From assembly GCA_964419335.1 (NCBI GenBank), contig CAYQOX010000011.1, positions 1 through 64,000 on the forward strand: a stretch of 64,000 bases of DNA, given 5' to 3'. Made by a program: the position numbers and the translations under genes. Source of the DNA: CAYQOX01 sp964419335. Lineage in GTDB: Bacteria > Hinthialibacterota > Hinthialibacteria > Hinthialibacterales > Hinthialibacteraceae. Positions 49,230 to 58,456 of this stretch are shown here, one piece after another (the stretch's first letter is position 1; each line of letters starts with the position of its first letter). A model generated the notes under the pieces. It worked only from the letters and a program-made list of their open reading frames with translations. It ran no database searches and was not told the origin of the DNA.

Positions 49230-50951
49230 ATGCTTGGTCCACTTGAATGCTTGATTGTGGGAATGGGATTAATCCTTTTTCTTATACTTTATCTACGCTT
49301 GCATGCTTTTTTGGCCTTAATCATCTCTGCCTTAGCGGTCGCTTTTCTTTCTGAACGGGTGCCGGTTGACGACGCCGTCTACCTGGTCACAAACCGCTTC
49401 GGAGAAATGATGGGCAGTATTGGCTTACTCCTTGCCCTGGCGGCGATTATCGGAAAATGCCTCATGGACAGCGGAGCAGCAGACCGAATTATCCGCGGCT
49501 TTTCACGTCTGTTTGGTGCTGGAAGAGAGAATCACTCCCTGCTAGCCAGTGGCTATGTGCTCTCCATTCCGGTGTTCTTCGACACCGTATTTTATCTATT
49601 AGCCCCTTTGGCAAGAGCCGTTTATGCACGCAGAAAACGTGATTATGTCTTAATCATCTGCGCCACAGCTGCGGGTGCCGCCATGACCCACGCTCTCGTT
49701 CCTCCTACCCCCGGGCCGATCCTTGTAGCCGAAGAATTACGCGTCTCCATTGGATTAACTATGCTCATTGGTGTGCTGGCTGCCCTCGTGCCAGTCATCA
49801 TGGGTGGGATCTGTTTTGCGAATTGGATTAATAAGCGTATGGACATTATCCCCCGCGACGTTCTTGGTATCTCTCAAAAAGAGTTGGAAGCCACCGCGGC
49901 CAAACCCGATGAAGAACTGCCAAGTATCTCCATGGCGATTCTTCCCTTTTTACTACCCGTCATCTTATTGGCAGGATCATCCATTATCCTCCAACAAACC
50001 GGCACCGGTTTCCTAGAAAAAAAGGATTTCATTCAAACAACCTTTTTTACAAAAATTCAACAACAAGAACGCCCCATCGATGCCTATCTCTGGAATCAAC
50101 TCAATCCAGAAACCCAAGAGCAACTCAACTCTCTCGATCCCGACTCTATCCCGCCAGATGAAATTACATTCCTCGTGGTTGAGGATATCAATCAGGTGAT
50201 AACAACCCCTACTTTTTATGAAGAAGAGCGCTTTGCTGGAATCGAACTTAGCCAAGAAACTCAAAATCGCTTAACACGTTATAGGGCTCCCAATGGGGTC
50301 CTCCACTGTAACCGTCTGCTCTTAGAAGACGCCTATCCCGAAACCTTGCGCAAGGCTCCATGGGGCGTAATTACGTGGACCAAATTATTAGGCGATAAGA
50401 ATGTTGCGTTTATTTTTGGTGCGTTTATCGCGGTCTGGCTGCTTATCACCCAGAAAAAATTCAGTTTAAAAGAAACGTCGGATAGTTTGGCTCCCGCTAT
50501 CGCGAGTGGCGCAGTCATTGCTTTTATTACATGTGGGGGCGCTGCATTTGGAAAAGCCTTAGATATTGCCGGCATTGGCGATATGATTGCCGATGCCGCT
50601 AGGGATTGGGGCTTGTCTATGCTCTTATTGGCTTATCTCACCTCTACCTTGATTCGTGTAGCCCAAGGTTCGGCCACCGTAGCCATGGTGACCACCGCGG
50701 GGATTCTCGCAGCCACATTAGACTCCCTCGGTGCACCTCTCTCCTATCATCCGGTCTATCTCGTTTGTATGATAGGACTAGGGGCTACTGGCTTTTCTTG
50801 GATGAATGACAGCGGCTTTTGGATTTTCGGACAGCTCACCGGTTTAACAGAATCCCAAACCCTAAAAACATGGACAGCCCTACTAACCATCATGAGTGTA
50901 AGCGGATTTATCTGGGTCTATGTTCTCGCCACCATTTTACCCTTGCAATAA
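49230..50951 (+). CDS. GntP-family gluconate/sugar-acid permease with a large insertion
   Basis: The ATG at 49230 has AAGGGG 7 nt upstream; 573 residues. About 12 helices match the GntP/Ion-transporter superfamily: LLLALAAIIGKCLMDSGAADR near residue 80, THALVPPTPGPILVA near 155, and RVAQGSATVAMVTTAGILA near 485. The usual length is ~450 residues. The excess is a hydrophilic, charged insertion of ~125 residues at 261-386 between two helices (coordinates about 50010-50388), probably a soluble domain facing one side. The downstream genes, on the opposite strand, encode a sugar isomerase/epimerase and oxidoreductases, so sugar-acid uptake for catabolism is a reasonable role. Strong bidirectional terminator follows. 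Confidence 0.88.
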   Translation: MLGPLECLIVGMGLILFLILYLRLHAFLALIISALAVAFLSERVPVDDAVYLVTNRFGEMMGSIGLLLALAAIIGKCLMDSGAADRIIRGFSRLFGAGRENHSLLASGYVLSIPVFFDTVFYLLAPLARAVYARRKRDYVLIICATAAGAAMTHALVPPTPGPILVAEELRVSIGLTMLIGVLAALVPVIMGGICFANWINKRMDIIPRDVLGISQKELEATAAKPDEELPSISMAILPFLLPVILLAGSSIILQQTGTGFLEKKDFIQTTFFTKIQQQERPIDAYLWNQLNPETQEQLNSLDPDSIPPDEITFLVVEDINQVITTPTFYEEERFAGIELSQETQNRLTRYRAPNGVLHCNRLLLEDAYPETLRKAPWGVITWTKLLGDKNVAFIFGAFIAVWLLITQKKFSLKETSDSLAPAIASGAVIAFITCGGAAFGKALDIAGIGDMIADAARDWGLSMLLLAYLTSTLIRVAQGSATVAMVTTAGILAATLDSLGAPLSYHPVYLVCMIGLGATGFSWMNDSGFWIFGQLTGLTESQTLKTWTALLTIMSVSGFIWVYVLATILPLQ

Positions 50952-50968
50952 ACCTACAGAAATAAACC

Positions 50969-51002
50969 AAAAAGGGTGAGGTGATCATACCTCACCCTTT
51001 TT
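50969..51002. terminator. Bidirectional terminator
   Basis: The 14-nt arm AAAAAGGGTGAGGT (50969-50982) pairs perfectly with 50989-51002 around a 6-nt loop. A- and T-runs on both sides let it serve GntP (plus) and the isomerase (minus). Confidence 0.93.
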
Positions 51003-51022
51003 CTACTCTCAACGTTGGCCTT

Positions 51023-51865
51023 TTACTTCCCAACAATTCTTCGAACCCAATTCAACGATTTTTCCAAGACCGCACCATCGCACTCTAGACTAAAATCACC
51101 GTCATAGCCGTTTTTCAACAAAATCTTTACGCACTTTTCAATATTATCCGCGTTGACTCCATCGCCAATGGCACATTGACTCAAAGCAATACCAGTCAGT
51201 TCTCCTCGCGCCGCTTTGGCCAAATCTTCACTCACATCTTTAATATGCACATGGGTGATCCTGTCCTTAAAACGCTCGACAAAAACCACTGGATCCTGTC
51301 CCGCAATAAAGGTGTTGCCCGTATCCATATTCATTTGCAAATAGGGACTGTCGTAAAAATGTAAAATTTCGTCCATATAATCTGGATTCGTGGTAAAATA
51401 TCCATGCGGTTCAACATTAATCGTAACTTCATGTGCTTCCGCCACTTTTAGTATCTCGCCATAGGCCATCTTCATCACCTGTAAACCTTCGCGATCTGAC
51501 ATCCCTTGTGGACACTCTTTATCATCCGTGGTATCGACATACGGACATCCCGCTAATTTCGCCCAACGAATAGTATTCTGCACATACCTCACCCCCACGG
51601 TTAAACCATCCATCCGGCTCAACGGGTACGCCGCATCCAACTGGCTAAAAGCCACACCATATTTTTCCATTCTTTTTCGCCACAATACAGGATCTTCATT
51701 TAAGGAAAGATGGGGAAAATACCCCAACGACTGAATATAAGCCACTCCATCGATCATCCCCGGTTCAATTAAAGACAGGCCATGTTGTTGCGCCCATTCC
51801 AAACACTGCTCAAAGTTCCAGTTCATGCTATTGAACGCATCGGTATGAAAACTGATATTAACCAT
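51023..51865 (-). CDS. Sugar phosphate isomerase/epimerase (AP endonuclease 2-like TIM barrel)
   Basis: A 280-residue single-domain barrel of the xylose-isomerase-like superfamily. Metal-site candidates occur at the beta-strand ends: NVEPHGYF near residue 150, QMNMDTGNTF near 180, THVHIKDV near 208 and FSLECDGA near 262. These enzymes isomerise or epimerise ketoses or act on inositol derivatives; the substrate is not deducible. AGGTGAAGGA precedes the ATG. The next gene upstream on this strand is a Gfo/Idh oxidoreductase (36 bp), so they are an operon, as in several inositol or sugar degradation loci. Confidence 0.9.
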   Translation of the reverse strand: MVNISFHTDAFNSMNWNFEQCLEWAQQHGLSLIEPGMIDGVAYIQSLGYFPHLSLNEDPVLWRKRMEKYGVAFSQLDAAYPLSRMDGLTVGVRYVQNTIRWAKLAGCPYVDTTDDKECPQGMSDREGLQVMKMAYGEILKVAEAHEVTINVEPHGYFTTNPDYMDEILHFYDSPYLQMNMDTGNTFIAGQDPVVFVERFKDRITHVHIKDVSEDLAKAARGELTGIALSQCAIGDGVNADNIEKCVKILLKNGYDGDFSLECDGAVLEKSLNWVRRIVGK

Positions 51866-51901
51866 TCCTTCACCTCTTCATTATAATTAGTCACTCCCAA
51901 C

Positions 51902-53221
51902 TTAAATTACTTTTGTTTTCCCTGGTATCGCAATGGGATAATTCCCATCCTCACCCGGCTTTTTTGGCGGCTCCATCTCGGGATGAACATCATCCACCGA
52001 TGGACCAAAAGTAAAGTCAGAATAATACGCTTGATCCCACGTAATCTGTTTGCCCGAGTAACACGCCATCTGTCCTAACACCGCGATCAACGTACTATTC
52101 ACCATATAGTCATTAATCAGGGGCTCTTCCGCACGAATGGCTTTAAATAATTCTTGATGCTCAATCCGAAAGCCGCTGCCGTACTCCCCTTCATACTGCC
52201 ATTCATTCTCCCCGGTAATACGGTTTTTTAATAAATCGCATTTTCCTTTTGTACCCATAATAAAGTCAGAGACATCTCCATAGCAATCATGCTGGGTACG
52301 ACAATAGGCATAGATACGAGCCCCGTTGTCAAATTTATAAACTACCGAATGATGATCGAAGACATCTCCATAAATCTCACCAAACGAAGCCGAACGTCCC
52401 CCCAATCCATGAGCTTTTTCCGGCAATTTTCCCTGAAAAGCCCACAGCGCTTTATCCAAATTATGAACCAACGACTGGGTTACATCATCTCCAGAAAGCC
52501 ATGAGAAATGATACCAATTGCGAAAGTGATATTCTAATTCGCTTTCTCCCTCGACTCGCTCCCGTAAGACATAAGGGGCACGCAAGAAATTTTCTTCAAT
52601 AGCGACAATATCACCGATGGCTCCATCATGAATGCGCTTCATGGTTTCTTGTACTCCTGGGATATAGCGGTTCATTAACCCCGACACCAGGCACAGTTTC
52701 TTTTCTTTAGCGAGGTCACAAGTTTCTTGCATAAGCCGAATCCCGGGCGGATCAATCCCGTGCGGTTTTTCCACAAACACATGCTTGCCCGCTTCGATCG
52801 CCGCTTTAGCATAGGTGGGATGAAACTTCGAGGCACAAGCAATTAAGACCACATCTACATCACTTTCGATCACCTTTTGATAACCATCCAATCCGATGAA
52901 ACAATGGTCTTTATTGACCGCCACTTGATCCGGCATTTTATCTCTCAATTCTTTGAGGCTGTTTCGCAAATGATCCTCAAAGACATCCGCCATCGCGATC
53001 AAACGCACGCCCTTGTCGGCCACCATGGCATCAATCGCCGCTCCGGTGCAGCGTCCTCCACAACCGATCATGCCGATTTTGATAGCATCCTCTCCCGCGG
53101 CATGCACATACCGTGGAATCGTCGTCCCACTCAACGCTCCCAAGGCCATCGTGGCCGCCGAAGTTTTTAAAAATCCCCGGCGGGATGGATTTGATGGCTT
53201 CGTGTTTTTTAATGATTTCAT
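51902..53221 (-). CDS. Gfo/Idh/MocA-family oxidoreductase with Tat signal
   Basis: The ATG at 53221 has GGAG 8 nt upstream and is preferred to 53251; 439 residues. The Tat signal reads PSRRGFLKTSAATM with a hydrophobic stretch to PRYVHA. The Rossmann motif GMIGCGGRCTG is near residue 50 and VFVEKPHGIDPPG near 155. The family HHSVVYKFDNGARIY segment lies in the C-terminal domain. It is probably an exported NAD(P)-linked dehydrogenase. It is upstream of the isomerase gene in the same unit. Confidence 0.9.
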   Translation of the reverse strand: MKSLKNTKPSNPSRRGFLKTSAATMALGALSGTTIPRYVHAAGEDAIKIGMIGCGGRCTGAAIDAMVADKGVRLIAMADVFEDHLRNSLKELRDKMPDQVAVNKDHCFIGLDGYQKVIESDVDVVLIACASKFHPTYAKAAIEAGKHVFVEKPHGIDPPGIRLMQETCDLAKEKKLCLVSGLMNRYIPGVQETMKRIHDGAIGDIVAIEENFLRAPYVLRERVEGESELEYHFRNWYHFSWLSGDDVTQSLVHNLDKALWAFQGKLPEKAHGLGGRSASFGEIYGDVFDHHSVVYKFDNGARIYAYCRTQHDCYGDVSDFIMGTKGKCDLLKNRITGENEWQYEGEYGSGFRIEHQELFKAIRAEEPLINDYMVNSTLIAVLGQMACYSGKQITWDQAYYSDFTFGPSVDDVHPEMEPPKKPGEDGNYPIAIPGKTKVI

Positions 53222-53341
53222 AATTTTGACTCCATTCGTTTCTTGGTCCATTTTACGCAGAAAATAGGTTGTATCTTCAATGGTTTACCATGTATAAGGG
53301 TTCAATGCAACTTCAAGACACAAAAAAATCTTTTTTACATC

Positions 53342-53911
53342 TCATGGCCTTACCCATACGATATCGCCCACACTAAGAACCCCATTGCTGGAATCATAAT
53401 AGGTAAATCCCTGAATAGACCCGGTATCGTAATCCAATTTTTGATTAGGCCCCACGCTCCACAGTTCATAAACATGCGGCCGGCCCGCTTTCGCCCGGCT
53501 CACATCTTCGGGATTATTTTGTAATCGGTGTTCGGGATTATGCATCACTTCGCCATTCGAGTTGTAAATGGGTTCTCGATGATACCCACCATATTTTAAG
53601 TTCCACGCCACCATGTCGGGAGTTTTGAGGTTAGTAAAAATATCTTTGGGTAATGTTGATGTATAAGCAATGGGTGTGGTGAGATATTTATTTTGCCAAG
53701 GCGTATGATGATGAGGTGGATATGAGCCTTGATCCAAACGGTACATTTCCTGGGCGGTTACAAAGTTCCGCATTTCCCCTTCAGTTTTCGCCACTTTCGC
53801 TCGTATTTGGGCATTCAGAAAATTGGGAACCGCGATCGCCGCTAGAATCCCAATAATCGCGACGACGATAAGTAATTCAATTAACGTGAATCCATTTTCT
53901 ATCCTCATCAT
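53342..53911 (-). CDS. Type IV pilin/pseudopilin-like protein (paralog F)
   Basis: A 189-residue protein with start MMRIENG/FTLIELLIVVAIIG; GGAGGAGA lies immediately upstream (a second ATG follows at 53908). FLNAQIRAKVAKTEGEMRN continues the helix. The C-terminal domain has MYRLDQGSYPPHHHTPW, LTTPIAYTSTLPKD and YDSSNGVLSVGDIVW. It is on the minus strand, between the two Gfo/Idh genes but with separate gaps, and is the only pilin paralog in the skew-inverted block. Also unusual is a His-rich patch, which could bind metal. Confidence 0.88.
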   Translation of the reverse strand: MMRIENGFTLIELLIVVAIIGILAAIAVPNFLNAQIRAKVAKTEGEMRNFVTAQEMYRLDQGSYPPHHHTPWQNKYLTTPIAYTSTLPKDIFTNLKTPDMVAWNLKYGGYHREPIYNSNGEVMHNPEHRLQNNPEDVSRAKAGRPHVYELWSVGPNQKLDYDTGSIQGFTYYDSSNGVLSVGDIVWVRP

Positions 53912-54026
53912 TCTCCTCCATAAAAGACCTTATTTAGAGCCAACAAAATCCCACCCCGCTCCCCATTCTTTTTAACAAAACTACGCCTTCAATACAACAG
54001 GAAATTCATCCTCCCTCATTCCCTAA

Positions 54027-54059
54027 ACAAAAAAGCCGAGAGATTTTCTCACTCTCGGC
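54027..54059 (-). terminator. Terminator after the third Gfo/Idh gene
   Basis: On the minus strand GCCGAGAG (54059 to 54052) pairs with CTCTCGGC (54042 to 54035), followed by TTTTTTG. Confidence 0.88.
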
Positions 54060-54084
54060 CTTCGAAGAATCTCTATCGCATGGC

Positions 54085-55419
54085 TTACACCTGGCCGGGA
54101 ATCGTGTAGGGTTCGCGATAATCACGCTTTAATAGCGCGTTCGCTTCCGAATCCTCCACAAAGGATTCCGTCTGTGCATCAAACTTGAGTTTACGCCCAC
54201 CCGTGCGTAAAGCGATGTTCCCCATATGCACCAAGATCGCACTCCGGTGCCCCTCTTCGATATCTGCGTTTGGTCGTTTACGATCACGGATGCATTGCAG
54301 GAAGTTCTCCTTGTGGGGATCATCTGGAAAACGCCCATACTCTTGTTCAACCACCTCGCCATCGTTGGTAAACACCTGCCACCCTCCACCGTGACGGCCT
54401 ATGATCATCAATTGTTCAGTCCCATACAGTTCAATCCGAGTCGCATTTTGCGGCCAATAGGGAAATTCATCTTCTTCACGCTGCGACATCGGGGTTTTGG
54501 CCATATAGGGGGCATATTGGGTATTCTCAAAAGTGACCACCATATCCTCAAAATCGAAGGCGGCCACCTGAGTATCAGGAACCTCACGATCATCATCAAA
54601 CGCATAATTCCCACCCGTGCAATGAACCCCCGTGGCATAATCTCTTCTTATAAGCATACGCGCGAGATCGATTTGATGGATACCATCGTTCCCCATGTCG
54701 CCGCCACAGAAGTCCCAATGGAAAAGCCATCCTTTACTCAAAATCGATTCACGGAAGGGACGCATGGCTGCAGGTCCCAGCCATAAATCCCAGTTTATCT
54801 TCTCTGGCGCTTCACTCGCATCCCCTTGATGATACGGATTACCCGATTTGAGATTATATATTTTGCACAGATGGATCGTGCCTAATTTTCCGGACTCAAG
54901 ATATTCCATCGCCTTTTGGACATAGGGTGCACTCCGGGTTTGGGTTCCCACTTGGACAACGCGGTTATATTTACGAGCGGCTTCAACCATCTTGCGCCCT
55001 TCCCAAATGTTATGGGAAGCCGGTTTCTCCACATACACATCCTTCTCCGCTTGACACGCTTCAATCGTAGGAATCGCATGCCAATGATCGGGCGTGGCGA
55101 TAACGACAGCATCAATATCTTTATTCTCTATGACACGCCGATAATCATCGGTTTTCTTTATGTCCGGGTTCTGTTCCTCTTTAAACATCTCGAGCAAGCG
55201 GTCCCCCCGCCGTAAATCAGAATCACATAAGAGGGCGTATTGAACATCCTCATGTAAGGCAAAACCGCGAGCCAAACTACTCCCTCGTCCTCCCAAACCA
55301 ATCGCACCAAGAATGATCTTATCATTCGCTGCCATAGATTTTCGTGATTGAGTCAAAATTAACGGTGCCGCAAGCACGGATGTACTTTGAATAAATTGAC
55401 GTCGTTGAATCTTTTTCAT
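54085..55419 (-). CDS. Gfo/Idh/MocA-family oxidoreductase with Tat signal
   Basis: A 444-residue protein with a Tat signal (KIQRRQFIQSTSVLAAPLIL). The Rossmann motif GLGGRGSSLARG is near residue 42, and VYVEKPASHNIWEG near 130. The conserved DFCGGDMGNDGIHQIDLARML segment with likely catalytic His is in the second domain. The nearest neighbours on the strand are a pilin-like gene and an independent MBL gene on the other strand, so it is probably monocistronic. GGGAGG precedes the ATG. Substrate unknown. Confidence 0.9.
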   Translation of the reverse strand: MKKIQRRQFIQSTSVLAAPLILTQSRKSMAANDKIILGAIGLGGRGSSLARGFALHEDVQYALLCDSDLRRGDRLLEMFKEEQNPDIKKTDDYRRVIENKDIDAVVIATPDHWHAIPTIEACQAEKDVYVEKPASHNIWEGRKMVEAARKYNRVVQVGTQTRSAPYVQKAMEYLESGKLGTIHLCKIYNLKSGNPYHQGDASEAPEKINWDLWLGPAAMRPFRESILSKGWLFHWDFCGGDMGNDGIHQIDLARMLIRRDYATGVHCTGGNYAFDDDREVPDTQVAAFDFEDMVVTFENTQYAPYMAKTPMSQREEDEFPYWPQNATRIELYGTEQLMIIGRHGGGWQVFTNDGEVVEQEYGRFPDDPHKENFLQCIRDRKRPNADIEEGHRSAILVHMGNIALRTGGRKLKFDAQTESFVEDSEANALLKRDYREPYTIPGQV

Positions 55420-55583
55420 GGAAGCCTCCCTTTCTAATACAAATAAAATCTCTCTGAGGATATCAAATAATTTTCCTGTTGAATACGTTTAACTTCGTTT
55501 CTATTGAAATTACCCTATCTCTGATACAATAACGATCTATGCTCTTTTACTCGAATACAATAAGAAAGGTAGGGTACTTCTTC

Positions 55584-56972
55584 ATGAGAATTCACTTTAT
55601 GGGCGCAGCCGATGGGGTTACGGGATCAAAACATCTTATCGAAGTTAACGGAAGAACCATTCTTCTCGATTGTGGCTTACACCAAGGACGCCGGGAGGAA
55701 TCCAATTACCTCAACCGCAACTTTCCCTTCGCACCCGAAAAAGTCGATGTCATGGTCATCTCCCATGCACATATTGATCACAGCGGCAACATCCCCCAGT
55801 TATGCCGCCGTTACAACGGAGATATCATTACCACCCTGGCCACCCGGGATTTATGCGCCGTTATGCTCATGGATAGCGCTCATATTCAAGAAAAAGATGC
55901 GGAGTTTTATAACAAAAAAATCGCTTCTCATCCCGATCAATTCATCCAACCGCTCTATACCCATGACGATGTTGATAAATGCTTAAACCAATTTATTGCC
56001 ATCAACTATAGCCGCCCTTTCCCACTAACCGACGGTGTAACCTTAACCTTCCAAGACGCCGGCCATGTGTTAGGCTCAGCAATATGCGTACTGGATATCG
56101 AAGAAAACGGCGAGCATAAGCGTCTTGTTTTTTCAGGCGATATTGGCCGTAAACACTTGCCCATCTTGAAAGACCCTGAAGTTGTCGAAAATCCCAATAT
56201 CATGATTATGGAAAGTACCTACGGCAATCGCAAGCACGACTCCATCGAGGTTGCGGATGAACACTTAGCAGAAGCCATCAACACCATCTGTCAGCGCAAA
56301 TCCAAGTTAATCATCCCTTCCTTCGCCCTAGAACGATCTCAAGAAATCCTTTATAGCTTAAGCAAATTAATCAAGCAAAAGAAAATTCCTGAAATTCCGG
56401 TCTATCTAGACAGCCCTCTAGCCATCAAGATTACCGAAATCTTTCGTCTTCATCCCGAATGTTTTGATGAAGAAATCCAATCCCTGTTCGATCGGCGGGA
56501 AGATCCTTTCGAGTTTCCCACCCTTGAATTGCTAAGAAGCAAGGAAGATTCACAATCTTTAAATGAGGAATCGGGCCCTATGATCATCATCGCCGGTTCA
56601 GGTATGTGCGAAGGCGGCCGCATCCTCCACCACCTACGGAATAACATAGGTAATCCCGATACCCTCATTCTCATTGTTGGCTTCCAAGCCAAACATACCT
56701 TGGGGCGAAAAATTCTCGAAAAACATTCCACCGTAAGAATCTTTGGCTTGGAACATGACCTGCAAGCCGAAGTTCGCGTAATCAACGCCTACAGCGCTCA
56801 TGCGGATAAAGATGGATTGGATCGATATGTCCTCCATTCGAAAGACACACTCAATCACTTATTCCTTGTACACGGTGAGCCAGATCAAAGCAATGCCATG
56901 GCCCAGCGACTTCAAGAAAAAGAGGTCTCCAACGTCCATGTACCCGAGCGGGGAGAATATGTGGATGTGTGA
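55584..56972 (+). CDS. MBL-fold beta-CASP RNA-processing nuclease
   Basis: The ATG at 55584 has AGGTAGGG about 9 nt upstream; 462 residues. The metallo-beta-lactamase motif HAHIDH (His61, His63, Asp65, His66) is followed by the GHVLGSAICVL segment and IMESTYGNRKH. The inserted beta-CASP domain (SFALERSQEILYSL near residue 250) and the C-terminal RMMBL motif (NAYSAHADKDGLDRY near 400) define the archaeal/bacterial CPSF-like ribonuclease group. Expected activity is RNA endo- and 5'-exonuclease. It is preceded by the third Gfo/Idh gene divergently. Confidence 0.92.
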   Translation: MRIHFMGAADGVTGSKHLIEVNGRTILLDCGLHQGRREESNYLNRNFPFAPEKVDVMVISHAHIDHSGNIPQLCRRYNGDIITTLATRDLCAVMLMDSAHIQEKDAEFYNKKIASHPDQFIQPLYTHDDVDKCLNQFIAINYSRPFPLTDGVTLTFQDAGHVLGSAICVLDIEENGEHKRLVFSGDIGRKHLPILKDPEVVENPNIMIMESTYGNRKHDSIEVADEHLAEAINTICQRKSKLIIPSFALERSQEILYSLSKLIKQKKIPEIPVYLDSPLAIKITEIFRLHPECFDEEIQSLFDRREDPFEFPTLELLRSKEDSQSLNEESGPMIIIAGSGMCEGGRILHHLRNNIGNPDTLILIVGFQAKHTLGRKILEKHSTVRIFGLEHDLQAEVRVINAYSAHADKDGLDRYVLHSKDTLNHLFLVHGEPDQSNAMAQRLQEKEVSNVHVPERGEYVDV

Positions 56973-57032
56973 GGTATATTCTTTTCAGACCGCCTATCCA
57001 GTTCATTGATTCTGATTGATTGGTTTCCTCTT

Positions 57033-57734
57033 CTACCAACGATTTTTATGCACCAAATTTTCGATGGGCAGACGGGTTTTCCTTATTTTAGTATCAGCAG
57101 GATAACCTATAGGCATAACAAGGGGAACAATATGAGAGGCGGGTATCTGTAAGACACTCTTCACTCGCTTCTCATCAAATCCTTCCATCGGCACGCTGGC
57201 TAATCCCTCCGAATGCGCCGCCAACATCAAGACCATGGCGGTGAGGAGAACTTGCTTCGTAAGCCAATAGCGTTTATGAACCGCCGGCATACTTGGGATG
57301 GGTCGAAATCGTTGAACCAACGGCAAACAACATGACTTCCACATCCAGCCAAATCCCACTGGCCCTTGATCAAACGCCAGCCCAACATATTTCTTCATAA
57401 TTTTCTCATATTCAGAAGTAATGGCTCCTTCCTCGCGTTCCATTTCCAAAATCCGTTCGAGATTGTGATCCACAACCTTACGATCTCCCGTAAATACAAC
57501 CACCACGGGGGCTTCTGAAACTTGTCGTTGCCCCATACAAGCCTCACGAAGTTGCGGCTTGATCTTCTCATCATCGACCATCACAAAATGCGTAGGTTGT
57601 AGGTTATAGCCACTGGGAGCCCAATGCGCGAGATCCAATAATTCATGCAGAATCTTATCGGGAATCGGATCGGGTTTAAAATTTCGCACCGATCGACGAC
57701 TTCGAACCAATTGGCCAAATTCTTGTAAATTCAA
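57033..57734 (-). CDS. Nitroreductase-family FMN protein
   Basis: A 233-residue protein that starts with TTG at 57734 (AGGAG 3-4 nt upstream). FMN-binding marks are RSRRSVRNFKPDPIPD at the N-terminus, WAPSGYNLQPTHFV near residue 38, and a C-terminal VMPIGYPAD. The mid region has a hydrophobic segment (LTKQVLLTAMVLMLAA). Two-domain dimeric flavoprotein expected; substrate unpredictable. On the same strand as DJ-1/PfpI but separated by a hairpin terminator. Confidence 0.86.
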   Translation of the reverse strand: MNLQEFGQLVRSRRSVRNFKPDPIPDKILHELLDLAHWAPSGYNLQPTHFVMVDDEKIKPQLREACMGQRQVSEAPVVVVFTGDRKVVDHNLERILEMEREEGAITSEYEKIMKKYVGLAFDQGPVGFGWMWKSCCLPLVQRFRPIPSMPAVHKRYWLTKQVLLTAMVLMLAAHSEGLASVPMEGFDEKRVKSVLQIPASHIVPLVMPIGYPADTKIRKTRLPIENLVHKNRW

Positions 57735-57765
57735 GATCTCCTACTCCTCTTTATAGAATCGAAAA

Positions 57766-57792
57766 GGGAGAAAAGTAACATACCCTTCTCCC
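57766..57792 (-). terminator. Terminator after DJ-1/PfpI gene
   Basis: GGGAGAA (57766-57772) pairs with TTCTCCC (57786-57792) around a 13-nt loop, with TTTTCG downstream on the minus strand. It separates the DJ-1 gene from nitroreductase. Confidence 0.52.
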
Positions 57793-57821
57793 CCATAAAT
57801 AAATACATTATATAACCTTAA

Positions 57822-58403
57822 TTATACTTCGATCTTGGTACCCAACACTTGCAGGAATTTGGCTATCCAATCTGGATGTGCCGGCCAAGCAGGCGCCGTA
57901 ACCAAATTCTCATCCACGTGGGCTTCATTTATTTCAACGTCTACCCAATTCCCACCGGCAAGTTTAACCTCGGGACTCACAGCCGGATAACCGGTGCAGG
58001 ATTTTCCTTGTAACACCTTCGCCGCCGTTAGTATTTGCAAGCCATGACAGATGGCTGCGATGGACTTATTGTTGTTCGCAAAATACTGTACGATTTCTAT
58101 CACTTTCGCATCGAGGCGAATATACTCCGGCGCGCGTCCACCGGGGAGTACCAAGGCCTCATACTCCTCGGGAATAATAACATCAAACGTGCTATTGAGC
58201 GTGAAATTATGCCCGGGTTTTTCACTATAGGTTTGATCGCCTTCAAAATCGTGAATCGCTGTGCGCACACTCTCACCGCTTTTCTTATTAGGGCAAACCG
58301 TATGCACTTCATGTCCCACCATTTGCAGCATTTGAAACGGAACCATGACTTCATAATCTTCCACAAAATCACCCACGATCATCAATATTTTTTTCGCGCT
58401 CAT
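57822..58403 (-). CDS. DJ-1/PfpI-family glutamine-amidotransferase-like protein
   Basis: A 193-residue single-domain protein of the PfpI/YhbO/DJ-1 superfamily. The nucleophile elbow AAICHGLQIL has Cys119-His120. Glu15 or Glu18 in GDFVEDYEV is the likely acid partner. LPGGRAPEYIR near residue 87 is a typical loop. Family members include proteases, glyoxalases and chaperones, so activity is uncertain. A perfect 15-nt dyad lies 39 bp upstream of the start. Confidence 0.87.
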   Translation of the reverse strand: MSAKKILMIVGDFVEDYEVMVPFQMLQMVGHEVHTVCPNKKSGESVRTAIHDFEGDQTYSEKPGHNFTLNSTFDVIIPEEYEALVLPGGRAPEYIRLDAKVIEIVQYFANNNKSIAAICHGLQILTAAKVLQGKSCTGYPAVSPEVKLAGGNWVDVEINEAHVDENLVTAPAWPAHPDWIAKFLQVLGTKIEV

Positions 58404-58441
58404 CCTTCCCTCCTTTTCGGTAATGTTATGTATTCACTATA

Positions 58442-58456
58442 TAACATATTATGTTA
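58442..58456. promoter_or_regulatory. Perfect dyad upstream of the DJ-1/PfpI gene
   Basis: TAACATA-T-TATGTTA is a 7-bp perfect inverted repeat with a 1-nt centre, and a partial copy of the half-site (TAATGTTATG) lies ~15 bp nearer the gene. It may be a repressor operator in the DJ-1 promoter. Confidence 0.4.
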
